Positions 26,634 through 35,199 of a stretch of DNA of 57,440 nt are shown here, piece by piece. Below the pieces are notes generated by a model. The model was not told the origin of the DNA and ran no database searches. It saw nothing but the letters and a program-made list of their open reading frames with translations. The DNA is from an uncultured Fidelibacterota bacterium (GTDB taxonomy: Bacteria > Fidelibacterota > Marinisomatia > Marinisomatales > Marinisomataceae): NCBI GenBank assembly GCA_902578385.1, contig CACHCR010000004.1, positions 47,501 to 104,940 on the forward strand, written 5' to 3'. Positions within the stretch are counted from its first letter, which is position 1. Each line of letters opens with the position of its first letter. Both the position numbers and the translations under genes were made by a program.

Positions 26634-27561
26634 ACAAATAAATATAATTTTTTTTGGAAATACTAATTTTTCTAATCCAACTCTTTTGGCCTGTAATAAG
26701 AATTTTAATCTTAAAGCTGTTGTTACAAATAAGTCAAAGAAAATGGGTCGCGGTCAAAAGATTATTGATACTCCTGTAATGACCTTAGCAAAAGAAAAAA
26801 GTTTTAAAGTCATTGAAGGAGAGGATTTAAATGATAAAAGTTTCATAAATGAACTTAAAAATTTAAATCCTGATTTTTTTGTAGTTGTTGCATATAGAAT
26901 TTTACCAAAATCTTTACTAAAGATTCCTAAGTTCGGTTCGATTAATATCCACTCCTCATTATTGCCAAAATATCGAGGAGCTGCACCGATTCAACATGCA
27001 TTATTAAATCAGGAAAAATTGACAGGAATTTCTACTTTTTTAATAGAGCCTAAGGTTGATACCGGTAAAATTATAGATCAATTTCAAGTTGAAATAAGCC
27101 CTGAAGACAACTATGGTTCTTTGTCAAAAAAATTAAGCGAAGCTGGTGCTGAGCTTATTGAATCCTCTGTAACTAAATGCTATACAAATTCTGCCGATTT
27201 GATTAAACAAAACGATAGTGAAGCAACACTAGCTCCTAAAATTTTAAAGGATGATTTAAAAATAAATTGGAATCAAGATTCTAAAGTAATATTAGCAATG
27301 ATAAAGGCTTTTTCTCCAACTCCAGGCGCTTTTACAACAATTAATTCTAAAAGATTAAAAATTTTTAAAGCAGAAGTAATTGATTGTAATAGCAATAATG
27401 ATGTAGGAGTAATATATAACGTTTCTAAAAATTATTTTGATGTTCAATGTAAACATAATTCTTTAAGAATACATCGCACGCAGCTTGAAGGTAAAAAGGT
27501 TATGGATTCAAAAGATTTCATTTTAGGCTATCAAAACTTAGATTCAAGTTCTCTGTTATGA
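26623..27561 (+). CDS. fmt: methionyl-tRNA formyltransferase
   Basis: Fmt formylates initiator Met-tRNA with 10-formyltetrahydrofolate. The 312-residue protein opens with a formyltransferase Rossmann fold (IIFFGNTNFSNPTLLA). The active-site region reads SINIHSSLLPKYRGAAPIQHA, with the conserved Asn, His and SLLP, and the later Asp lies in EPKVDTGKI. The C-terminal tRNA-binding domain starts near residue 206. Its ATG lies inside def, and its stop overlaps the next gene by 4 bases. Confidence 0.97.
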   Translation: MPNKQINIIFFGNTNFSNPTLLACNKNFNLKAVVTNKSKKMGRGQKIIDTPVMTLAKEKSFKVIEGEDLNDKSFINELKNLNPDFFVVVAYRILPKSLLKIPKFGSINIHSSLLPKYRGAAPIQHALLNQEKLTGISTFLIEPKVDTGKIIDQFQVEISPEDNYGSLSKKLSEAGAELIESSVTKCYTNSADLIKQNDSEATLAPKILKDDLKINWNQDSKVILAMIKAFSPTPGAFTTINSKRLKIFKAEVIDCNSNNDVGVIYNVSKNYFDVQCKHNSLRIHRTQLEGKKVMDSKDFILGYQNLDSSSLL

Positions 27562-28277
27562 AAAATTTAATTAAAAATTTATTGATTTTTGTTCTAACAG
27601 GTCTTTTAGTGTTAATGGCATTTAATTTTATTTTGATGCCATTATATATAAATGCTCGAAATATTGTTGTTATTCCTGATTTAGAAGGTTTAACTCTTGA
27701 AGAAGCAAATCAGTTATCAAAATCAGAGGGAATTGAGGTAGTAGTGGCTGACACTATTTTCACAAACGATTTGAATCCAAATATTGTTCTAGAACAATTT
27801 CCTTCTTCTGGAAAAGAAGTAAAGTTAGGCAGATCAATAAAAGTAAAAATTACCCAGTTTAATCAAAAAATTATTGTTCCATCATTATTGGGAAAGACTT
27901 TAAGAGCTGCAGAAATAGAACTAGATCAGGAGGGTATAGAATTAGATTCAATTTATTACTCTTTTAGTTCAAAATATCCCAAAGGAATTGTTTCTTGGCA
28001 AAGTCCAACGGAAAATGATAGCATAAGAAAAGGATTTGGTGTAAGAATTGAAGTTAGCAATGGATTAGCTCCTAATGATTTAGTAGATGTACCTGATTTT
28101 CAAGGAATTTTTCTTAACGAAGCACTAAAAATTATCCAAGAAAAAGGATTTTTTGAAGGAAAGATTCAATATGTTGAGAACAAAAAGTTCTTACCTAATA
28201 CCGTATTAAATCAAAGCCCTAAAGAGGGAACTAAAGTGTCTCAAGGTTCAAAGATTAATCTTGTAATAGTAAAATGA
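27558..28277 (+). CDS. membrane-anchored PASTA-domain protein
   Basis: This is a 239-residue protein with one N-terminal membrane helix (about residues 8-29) and three exported PASTA domains, near residues 36-102, 104-171 and 177-239. Each shows the usual pattern: IPDLEGLTLEEANQL, VPSLLGKTLRAAEIEL, and VPDFQGIFLNEALKII with a later NQSPKEGTKVSQGS. PASTA domains bind peptidoglycan fragments or beta-lactams in PknB kinases and PBPs. There is no kinase or transpeptidase domain here, so it may be a cell-wall sensor or scaffold. It is coupled to fmt and to the following lipoprotein gene. Confidence 0.88.
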   Translation: MKNLIKNLLIFVLTGLLVLMAFNFILMPLYINARNIVVIPDLEGLTLEEANQLSKSEGIEVVVADTIFTNDLNPNIVLEQFPSSGKEVKLGRSIKVKITQFNQKIIVPSLLGKTLRAAEIELDQEGIELDSIYYSFSSKYPKGIVSWQSPTENDSIRKGFGVRIEVSNGLAPNDLVDVPDFQGIFLNEALKIIQEKGFFEGKIQYVENKKFLPNTVLNQSPKEGTKVSQGSKINLVIVK

Positions 28278-29233
28278 TTAGAAGTTTATATTTATCATTA
28301 ATTTGTTTTTTTCTGATTTCTTGCAATCAGAATAATGATTTAAAAGATAATGTCTTGTTGTCAAACGAAATTACATTTGATGTTTTTGTAAATGATTACA
28401 AACTCATTGATTCAGATTCTTTACAAGTTAAGCTTAGTTTTATCAATACTGATTCAAGTAAAGTAGTTCTTGATTGGTCTACAAACGATATTATGAATGG
28501 ACAATTTGATTTGGGAAGAGACTCGCTAAATACTCATATAAAAAATATTCCTGTAAGCCAAGGAGCAGATTCAGTTTTTATTGATATAAAACAAAATGAT
28601 ATTTCAATAAATAGTTTTTCAATAAAAGTGGAGCCCAGAAATCAACAAAAAGTAGTTATAGTATCCGATAGTGAAAGTAATTTCTCAGGTTTATTGAATG
28701 AAAATAGATTATTTACTTATGATTTGATAAAAACTGAAAGTTTTAAAAAATATGATTTTTCAGGATATGATATTATGATAGTAGAAAGTGTCAAAGAATT
28801 TTCTGATAACTTAATTAGAGAAATTCAGAAGTTCATGTTACGTAAAAAAACAATATTATATTTTATGGAAAATGTAAATACAGCATATTTATCTCAAACT
28901 CTTGATTACCCTACTATTAAAGCAATAAGAGGATCATCAAAGAATCAATTTTTTAAGCTTGATTTTGAGTATCCAAATAAATATTTATCAAGTAACAGTA
29001 AAGAATTTCAAATATTTAGATTTTTTGAATTAAAAAATTACAAATCTGATGAAGCCTTTTTCAAAATATCAACAAATGATCCAATAGTTATCAAAAAAAA
29101 TATTTTTGGTTCAAATGTTTTTTTTCTAGCTACAAAAATGGATGATGACTGGAATAATGAACTATTCAATGAATTCATATATGATATTTTCTTAGACCTT
29201 GTATATAGTAAGATTGTAGTAAATGAATCCTAA
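28274..29233 (+). CDS. uncharacterised lipoprotein
   Basis: I do not recognise this gene firmly. The 319-residue product has a good lipoprotein signal ending LISC (Cys17), so it is probably anchored on the periplasmic side of a membrane. An N-terminal beta-rich region (residues 30-125) is followed by a Rossmann-like part with KVVIVSDSE and YDIMIVESVKEF. This is distantly like the amidotransferase-like domains at the ends of BatA-type aerotolerance proteins, though no catalytic residues are seen. It overlaps the PASTA gene by 4 bases and hflX by 11 bases, which suggests envelope-related co-expression. Confidence 0.6.
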   Translation: MIRSLYLSLICFFLISCNQNNDLKDNVLLSNEITFDVFVNDYKLIDSDSLQVKLSFINTDSSKVVLDWSTNDIMNGQFDLGRDSLNTHIKNIPVSQGADSVFIDIKQNDISINSFSIKVEPRNQQKVVIVSDSESNFSGLLNENRLFTYDLIKTESFKKYDFSGYDIMIVESVKEFSDNLIREIQKFMLRKKTILYFMENVNTAYLSQTLDYPTIKAIRGSSKNQFFKLDFEYPNKYLSSNSKEFQIFRFFELKNYKSDEAFFKISTNDPIVIKKNIFGSNVFFLATKMDDDWNNELFNEFIYDIFLDLVYSKIVVNES

Positions 29234-30329
29234 AGTCGAGACAGCACTTATCGTTGCCCCAAGAATGTGGAAAAGCAGCAAAAATTACCATAATAGTATC
29301 GAAGAAATTTCCTTACTTTCATCAACATTAGGAGTCAAAGTCAAAGGGGTCATAGAGCAAAAAATAAATACAATCAATCCAACTTATTTTATAGGTAGTG
29401 GAAAAGCAAAGCAAGTTGTAGAACAAGCTAAGCTGCTTGGAGTAAACTATATTATTTTTGATGAAGATTTGAGTCCAGTTCAAACTAAAAATTTTCAAAA
29501 ATTAAATAAAGATATTAAGCTACTTGATAGACCTGGTGTAATACTTGAAATTTTTTTTAGAAATGCTAAATCAAAGGAGTCTAAAACTCAAGTAGAATTA
29601 GCTAGGTTGCAATATCAACTACCAAGATTGACTAGATTGTGGACTCACCTAGAAAGACAGATGGGAGGTTTTGGTACAAGAGCAGGTGCTGGTGAAACTC
29701 AAATAGAGGTTGATAGAAGAATCATTAGAAAAAAAATTTCTTTGCTGAAGAAAAAACTAAAAAGCATTGATTCAGAGAGGCAAGTGCAAAGTAAAAAAAG
29801 AAAATCCTTTTTTAGAACATCTTTTGTTGGATATACAAATGTTGGTAAATCCTCTTTAATGAAATCTGTTACTAAAAGTGATGTTTTGATTCGAAATCAG
29901 TTATTTGCAACATTAGATACAACTGTTAGAAGACTTTTTATTGGAAATAATAACTATGTTCTTTTAAGTGATACTGTTGGATTTATTAGAAATCTTCCAG
30001 ATAATTTAATTGCTAGTTTTAAATCTACTCTTCAGGAAGTAGTTGATTCAGATTTACTGTTAATTGTTCTTGATGCAAATTCAAAAGATCTTTTCAATGA
30101 AATAGAAACAATTAAAAGCGTTTTACAAGAAATAAATGCTAATGAAATTGATTATAAATATGTTTTTAATAAAATTGACTTAGTTGACGCTGACAAGATC
30201 TCCTATCTGAAACAGTCTTTTCCAGATAGTTTGATGGTTTCCGCGACTAGATCATTACAGGTTTCAGATATTAAAGATACTATTTCAGAAAAATATCATA
30301 AATGGATTAGCGCTCTAAAGAGTCCATAA
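29223..30329 (+). CDS. hflX: ribosome-associated GTPase HflX
   Basis: HflX is a GTPase that splits stalled or hibernating ribosomes under stress. The 368-residue protein has the N-terminal HflX domain with YFIGSGKAKQV and VIFDEDLSP-like elements (here IIFDEDLSPVQTKN), and the coiled-coil linker preceded by GFGTRAGAGETQIEVDRR. The G domain has G1 GYTNVGKSS and G3 DTVGFIRNLP, with an NKIDL G4. Its 3' end overlaps the convergent symporter gene by 23 bases, so no terminator fits between them. Confidence 0.97.
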   Translation: MNPKVETALIVAPRMWKSSKNYHNSIEEISLLSSTLGVKVKGVIEQKINTINPTYFIGSGKAKQVVEQAKLLGVNYIIFDEDLSPVQTKNFQKLNKDIKLLDRPGVILEIFFRNAKSKESKTQVELARLQYQLPRLTRLWTHLERQMGGFGTRAGAGETQIEVDRRIIRKKISLLKKKLKSIDSERQVQSKKRKSFFRTSFVGYTNVGKSSLMKSVTKSDVLIRNQLFATLDTTVRRLFIGNNNYVLLSDTVGFIRNLPDNLIASFKSTLQEVVDSDLLLIVLDANSKDLFNEIETIKSVLQEINANEIDYKYVFNKIDLVDADKISYLKQSFPDSLMVSATRSLQVSDIKDTISEKYHKWISALKSP

Positions 30330-31569
30330 CACTAGCTACAGTAGCATCCCCAGTAACATTCGTAGCAGTCCTAATCATATCAAGAATTCGATCAACTCCT
30401 AATATTAGTGCAATTCCTTCACTTGGAACATTAATAGCTTCTAAAATAATAATAAGCATAATAATTCCAGCTCCAGGTACAGCGGCTGTACCGATTGAGG
30501 CTAAAACTGCTGTTGCTACGATTGTAAATTGATTAGCCAAGGTTAAATCCATACCAACTGCTTGTGCAATAAATACTGCTGCTACTCCCTGGTATAATGC
30601 AGTTCCATCCATATTAATTGTTGCACCCAGGGGAAGAACAAATGATGAAATTTCTTCAGAAATGCCAAGATCTTTTTCACAGCGTTTCATTGTTACTGGC
30701 AAGGTCGCTCCACTAGAGCTAGTTGAAAAACCAACAAGTTGAACAGGAGCCATAGATTTGAGGAAATGTTTAATATTCATAGAAGTAAATACTTTCAATA
30801 AGGTCATATAGGTTATTCCCATATGAGCAAATAAACCAAGTATGACTACACCCATATAAAAAACTAAAGCTGAAAGTATTTCGCTAATTTGAGAAATATC
30901 TCCAGTGACAGAGCTTATTGTTTTTGCAATTAATGCAAATACTCCAAATGGAGCAAAATACATGATCATTTCAACAAGCTTAATAATCATTTGGTTAATT
31001 CCTTCTAAAAATTCTAAGACAGGTCTTGAATATTTTCTATCAATTCCTATTAATGCAATTCCAAATATCAATGAAATAAAAACAACTTGAAGCATATTTC
31101 TATTATTTGATGCAGCAGAAAAGATATTTCCTGGAACCATATCTACAAGAGGCTGAAGAGGACCTCTGTTTTGCTGGATAGATGCCGCAGCTTCCTGTTT
31201 ATCAGCAGCAGTATTAAAATATTCACTCGATAAGCTTTCTTGATAGCTTTCAGGGATAGCATTTCCAGGTTCAAGTACATTAACTAGAATTAGTCCAATA
31301 CTTACAGCAACAGCAGTAGTAGAAATATAAAGTGCTATTGTTTTCCAACCAATTCTTGATAACTTTCTAGTATCAGATAGTGATGCTACTCCAGTTATTA
31401 ATGAAGAAACAACTAAAGGAACTGCGATTAATTTTAAAAGATTTAAAAATATTGTTCCGAATGGAGAGATAAAGTCTGAAGTAAATTCATTCCAGCCATT
31501 TATAGCACTTAAGATGCCATATATAGTACCTAAAACTAATCCAATAATTATTTTCCAATGTAATTGCAT
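30307..31569 (-). CDS. dicarboxylate/amino-acid:cation symporter (GltP/DctA, SLC1 family)
   Basis: This is a sodium- or proton-coupled uptake system for glutamate, aspartate or C4-dicarboxylates. The 420-residue protein has the SLC1 architecture with re-entrant loop HP1 (FSTSSSGATLPVT), the helix-7 NMDGT motif, and HP2 in IGTAAVPGAGIIML. The helix-8 substrate region reads GVDRILDMIRTATNVTGD, where the Asp and Arg favour an acidic substrate. A 30-residue insertion rich in Glu/Gln near residues 108-140 is an unusual extra loop. It runs opposite to its neighbours and overlaps hflX at the 3' end. Confidence 0.92.
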   Translation of the reverse strand: MQLHWKIIIGLVLGTIYGILSAINGWNEFTSDFISPFGTIFLNLLKLIAVPLVVSSLITGVASLSDTRKLSRIGWKTIALYISTTAVAVSIGLILVNVLEPGNAIPESYQESLSSEYFNTAADKQEAAASIQQNRGPLQPLVDMVPGNIFSAASNNRNMLQVVFISLIFGIALIGIDRKYSRPVLEFLEGINQMIIKLVEMIMYFAPFGVFALIAKTISSVTGDISQISEILSALVFYMGVVILGLFAHMGITYMTLLKVFTSMNIKHFLKSMAPVQLVGFSTSSSGATLPVTMKRCEKDLGISEEISSFVLPLGATINMDGTALYQGVAAVFIAQAVGMDLTLANQFTIVATAVLASIGTAAVPGAGIIMLIIILEAINVPSEGIALILGVDRILDMIRTATNVTGDATVASVMDSLER

Positions 31570-31608
31570 TTGTAAAAATAATATATGTATTATGTGTAAA
31601 CTATTACA
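31570..31608. promoter_or_regulatory. divergent promoter space between the two symporter genes
   Basis: Thirty-nine AT-rich bases separate the divergent start codons of the SLC1-type and SSS-type symporter genes, so promoters for both must lie here or extend into coding sequence. TA-rich hexamer-like strings such as TATTAT occur in both directions, but base composition makes them uninformative. The location is structural inference; no operator was identified. Confidence 0.35.
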
Positions 31609-32997
31609 ATGATTTATTATCTAATTATATCAATTTATCTTATTGCATTACTTTGGATCGGTTTTAGTAAATCAGATTCAATAAAAAATCAGGAAGATTT
31701 TTCAGTTGCAGGAAGATCGTTATCGCCATGGATATTAGTTGGGACTATGGCAGCAACTTGGATGGGTACAGGTTCAGTGCTTGGTAATGCAGGAAAAACA
31801 TTTGAAATAGGCGCAGCTGGTTTTTTACTTCCAATTGGAGGAATGCTTGGAGTTTTAGCGCTTACAAAAATTGCAGGAAAAGCAAGAGCGTCAGAAAAAT
31901 TAACAGTTCCTGAAATTATTGGATCACGTTTTGGTGATGTTGCAATGATTTTATCTGTTATTGCACTCTTAACTGCTTATTTAGTGATTGTTAGTTATCA
32001 GTTTAACGCTGGTGGAGCAGTTATTTATACCATTTTCCATGACAACTTAGGTTCAAACTTATCTTTAGATCAGGCAACTATTATTGCAGCATTATTCATT
32101 GTTGCTTATACAGTTTTGGCTGGACTACTTAGTGTTGCTTATACTGATGTTGCTAATGGCATTTTGATGATTACTTGTTTTATTATAGCATTACCGATTT
32201 TATTTTTTCAAGCTGGAGGATTTGAAGGAATGGCAATGAGCTTTGAAAGTAAAGACATGCCAAATAACATGTCTTTATTTGGTGTTCTATCATTTAGAGA
32301 TGTAATTAATTTTACATTACCTTCTTTCCTATTGATTCTTGGAGATGCGAACATGTATCAAAGATTTTTTGCAAGTGAATCCGTTAAGTCTGCACAGAAA
32401 GCAACCTTCCTTTTATTTTTTGCTGTAGTCATTTTAGAATCTTTAATTATTGCAAATGCTTGGATTAGTTCAAGCATGATTACAGATATCGCTAAAGAAT
32501 CACATGTATTAATCTACGCTGCATATAATTTCCTTCCACCAATTGTAGGTGCAATTATGCTTGCTACAATTATAGGAATTATAATTTCGACAGCAGATTC
32601 TTTTTTATTGGTGCCTACAACTATTTTGATTAATGATATTTATTTAAAGTATTCTAATAAAAAATATTCAGATAAAATGATTGTTACTCTTAGTAGAATG
32701 TTAGTACTAGCATTAGGATTCTTTTCCTATTGGGTTTCAAGAATGTTTGCCGCTGATACAACTATTTTTGAAAAAGCACTATATGCATTTACAATTTATG
32801 GAACTGCAATTACTCCAACTCTCCTTGCTGCATTCTTTTGGGATAAAGCAACAAAGTATGGAGCCATATCCTCAATTATATCAGGAATAGTTGCTACAGT
32901 TTATTTTGGAAATCAATGGAGCCTTGATGAAGCTGTTATTCCAGCATTAGCTATTTCATCTTCTGCATTGGTATTAGTAAGTCTTATAAAAAAATGA
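31609..32997 (+). CDS. sodium:solute symporter (SSS family)
   Basis: This is a second SSS-family Na+ symporter, unlike the PutP-type protein at 13602. The 462-residue protein has about 13 helices. It starts with the typical FSVAGRSLSPWILVGTMAATWMGTG (given here as VAGRSLSPWILVGTMAATW) and has the Na+-site segment STADSFLLVPTTILIND in helix 9. Substrate is not decidable; monocarboxylate, sugar or amino acid are all possible. The stop overlaps the start of a small two-helix protein gene by 4 bases. Confidence 0.9.
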   Translation: MIYYLIISIYLIALLWIGFSKSDSIKNQEDFSVAGRSLSPWILVGTMAATWMGTGSVLGNAGKTFEIGAAGFLLPIGGMLGVLALTKIAGKARASEKLTVPEIIGSRFGDVAMILSVIALLTAYLVIVSYQFNAGGAVIYTIFHDNLGSNLSLDQATIIAALFIVAYTVLAGLLSVAYTDVANGILMITCFIIALPILFFQAGGFEGMAMSFESKDMPNNMSLFGVLSFRDVINFTLPSFLLILGDANMYQRFFASESVKSAQKATFLLFFAVVILESLIIANAWISSSMITDIAKESHVLIYAAYNFLPPIVGAIMLATIIGIIISTADSFLLVPTTILINDIYLKYSNKKYSDKMIVTLSRMLVLALGFFSYWVSRMFAADTTIFEKALYAFTIYGTAITPTLLAAFFWDKATKYGAISSIISGIVATVYFGNQWSLDEAVIPALAISSSALVLVSLIKK

Positions 32998-33194
32998 AAA
33001 AAGTAACTTTATTATTTGTAGCATCCTTTTCGTTTTTTGTTTTAGGACAGATTTTATGGTCAATTAGATTATTTAATCAATCCCCAGTATTTGGAATAGG
33101 GCATATTGATGACTGGGTAGTGAATATTATGTTTTCCTTATGTTCAGTATTTGGTTTAATTGCTAGTTATAAGTGGTATTCAGTTACTAAATAG
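32994..33194 (+). CDS. small two-helix membrane protein coupled to the SSS symporter gene
   Basis: This 66-residue protein has two predicted membrane helices (about residues 4-24 and 41-62) joined by a short loop containing GHIDDW. I do not recognise a family. Its ATG overlaps the symporter stop (ATGA), which supports a real, co-translated gene. Several SSS transporters depend on a small membrane partner, such as the DUF4212, DUF485 and DUF997 types, so an accessory role is plausible. The gene order here is the reverse of the usual small-protein-first arrangement. Function is inference. Confidence 0.7.
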   Translation: MKKVTLLFVASFSFFVLGQILWSIRLFNQSPVFGIGHIDDWVVNIMFSLCSVFGLIASYKWYSVTK

Positions 33195-33789
33195 TAATTT
33201 CTAAAGGAGGGCTAAAAATAGAACTCTCAACTCCATCATCAAAAGATCTTCTATAGTATTCAAAAGATTTTCCAGTACCTTGCCAATTTTCTTCAAAAGA
33301 TATTATCTTTATACTGTTATCTTTGGTATCAGCAGTTCCAGATAAAACATGACCTGTAATATAACTTATTCTATCTCGTTTCTGCGCCCAGCTTAAATAA
33401 ACTCTTTTTAACATTTTAGCATATCCATTGGACTTATATTTTTCCATTATAACAAAAGCATAGGTATACAAGGTGTTGTGTTTACCATAGTTCTCATCAT
33501 TTAATGCCCAAGGTTCCATTGTTAGTTCTTCTAATGGGATACCAATTATGTATCCAATAATTTCATTTTGATATCTTGCAATAAAAGGAAGGGATTTTTC
33601 AGTATTAAAGTATTTTTCAATTGAAGCTTTTGTGAAAACTGCCTGTTTACCGTATTCTTTTGCAAGGTGTAATGATATTTCAATAAGCTTTGGATAATCA
33701 GCTTTACCAATCTTCTCAATTTTTTCTATTTGAAAAACATTTGTTGAAGCAATAATTCGAGTTTCTGATTGTCTAGTAGATGTTTCCAT
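33187..33789 (-). CDS. GNAT-family acetyltransferase
   Basis: This is a 200-residue predicted N-acetyltransferase. The GNAT core is seen from FIARYQNEIIGYIIGIP, the motif-D strand, to TYAFVIMEKYKSNGYAKMLKRVY, where KSNGYAKML aligns with the acetyl-CoA-binding loop. The Q/RxxGxG/A pattern is only partly kept. A C-terminal stretch ENWQGTGKSFEYYRRSF resembles the final strand and helix. Substrate is unknown. The gene is convergent with the small membrane protein gene (8-base overlap) and divergent from pyrF. Confidence 0.75.
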   Translation of the reverse strand: METSTRQSETRIIASTNVFQIEKIEKIGKADYPKLIEISLHLAKEYGKQAVFTKASIEKYFNTEKSLPFIARYQNEIIGYIIGIPLEELTMEPWALNDENYGKHNTLYTYAFVIMEKYKSNGYAKMLKRVYLSWAQKRDRISYITGHVLSGTADTKDNSIKIISFEENWQGTGKSFEYYRRSFDDGVESSIFSPPLEITI

Positions 33790-33863
33790 ATTCCAATATT
33801 AAAAATTTTTAATTCTAGTATGAAGCCATTTGTTTGCTATGACAGAATAGCTTAAATTTTGTT
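33790..33863. promoter_or_regulatory. divergent promoter space between the GNAT gene and pyrF
   Basis: Seventy-four non-coding bases lie between two divergent genes, so they should hold the promoter of the pyrF-led operon and that of the GNAT gene. I see no clear inverted repeat, attenuator or PyrR-type leader. The call rests on gene orientation alone. Confidence 0.35.
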
Positions 33864-34640
33864 GTGCTTTCATTCATCGATAAACTAAAAACAAATATTT
33901 CTGATAAAAATTCAAATCTTTGTGTTGGGCTAGATATTGATAAAAAATATTTTCATGATGATGTATCCATTGATGAATTAATGGATTATTCTATGATGGT
34001 AGTCGATGCAACGAGAGATTTAACTTCTGCTTATAAACCAAATCTTGCTTTTTTTGAAGAGTGGGGTTCTAAAGGATTTTATTGGCTGGAGAGTCTCATT
34101 AGTCATATTGGAGATGAACACATTATTATTGCTGATGCTAAAAGAGGTGATATAGGAAATACTGGATTACATTATGCTAATGCATTTTTTAATCATTTTA
34201 GATGCGATGCTATAACTGTTAGTCCATATATGGGAAAAGAATCTATAGAACCATTTATTACAGATTCATCAAAAGGTACTTTTGTATTATGCAGGACCTC
34301 AAATGAATCTTCAACCTTCATTCAAGATGATATTTTTTCAAAAGTTATATCAGTGTGTGAACAATTGAATGATAAACAAAATATAGGTCTAGTTGTTGGT
34401 GCAACTAACGATGAAGCACTTAAAGATGTTAGAAGCTTAAGTGATTTACCCTTTTTAATTCCTGGAATTGGAGCGCAAGGAGGAAGTCTTGAAAATGTTC
34501 TTAAAATTAATGGGAATCATTTAGATACTACTTTGATTAATATTTCAAGGGGAATTATTTTTGCAGGAAATAAAGATCACGATTCAATTAGAAGTAAAAC
34601 AAATGACTATTTAAGTCAAATGAGGGGATTCAATGGATAA
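33864..34640 (+). CDS. pyrF: orotidine 5'-phosphate decarboxylase (type 2)
   Basis: PyrF decarboxylates OMP to UMP, the last step of UMP synthesis. The GTG start at 33864 gives MLSFIDKLKT; no strong ribosome site is visible, so the start is uncertain by a few codons. The 258-residue protein has LCVGLDID near the start, and the catalytic DAKRGDIGNTG, with the Asp-Lys-Asp network, near residues 93-103. The length and the pattern around this motif fit the longer subfamily 2 enzymes rather than the E. coli type. It overlaps pyrE by 8 bases. Confidence 0.95.
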   Translation: MLSFIDKLKTNISDKNSNLCVGLDIDKKYFHDDVSIDELMDYSMMVVDATRDLTSAYKPNLAFFEEWGSKGFYWLESLISHIGDEHIIIADAKRGDIGNTGLHYANAFFNHFRCDAITVSPYMGKESIEPFITDSSKGTFVLCRTSNESSTFIQDDIFSKVISVCEQLNDKQNIGLVVGATNDEALKDVRSLSDLPFLIPGIGAQGGSLENVLKINGNHLDTTLINISRGIIFAGNKDHDSIRSKTNDYLSQMRGFNG

Positions 34641-35199
34641 AGATTTCATAAAAATATTTCAAGAAACTAAAGCATTAATGCATGGACATTTTATCCTATC
34701 TTCTGGTTTACACAGTGATACATATTTTCAGTGCGCTAAAGTTCTTCAATATCCTGAACATTTATCTATGTTTGGAACTATGCTTTCAGACCACTTTTCC
34801 GATTTAGAGATTGATAAAGTTATTTCTCCTGCAATTGGAGGAATCGTTCTTGGAACTGAGGTGGGACGACAGTTAAACAAAAGAACTATATTTTCTGAAA
34901 GATCAAATGGAAAAATGGAATTAAGAAGAGGATTTAATATTAAGGAAAATGAGAAAATACTTTTAATTGAAGATGTGCTCAGTACAGGTGGGTCAATTAA
35001 GGAAGTCATTGAACTGATTTCAAAACATAAGGGTAATGTTGTTGGAGTTGGAGTAATCGTTGATAGAAGCTTATCTCCATTATTTATTCATGATAATTTT
35101 TATTCTATTACTACTCAAAAAGCAAAAATTTTTGATAAAGATAATATTCCAGAAGAATTAAAAGGAATTCCTGCAATTAAACCTGGAAGCAATGTATAA
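34633..35199 (+). CDS. pyrE: orotate phosphoribosyltransferase
   Basis: PyrE joins orotate and PRPP to give OMP. The 188-residue protein has the type I phosphoribosyltransferase fold. Its PRPP-binding motif is LLIEDVLSTGGSIKEV, and SGLHSDTYFQ near residues 24-33 is a typical N-terminal pyrimidine-binding segment. Overlaps on both sides (8 bases each with pyrF and the patatin gene) place it in one transcription unit that completes the last two UMP steps together. Confidence 0.96.
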   Translation: MDKDFIKIFQETKALMHGHFILSSGLHSDTYFQCAKVLQYPEHLSMFGTMLSDHFSDLEIDKVISPAIGGIVLGTEVGRQLNKRTIFSERSNGKMELRRGFNIKENEKILLIEDVLSTGGSIKEVIELISKHKGNVVGVGVIVDRSLSPLFIHDNFYSITTQKAKIFDKDNIPEELKGIPAIKPGSNV

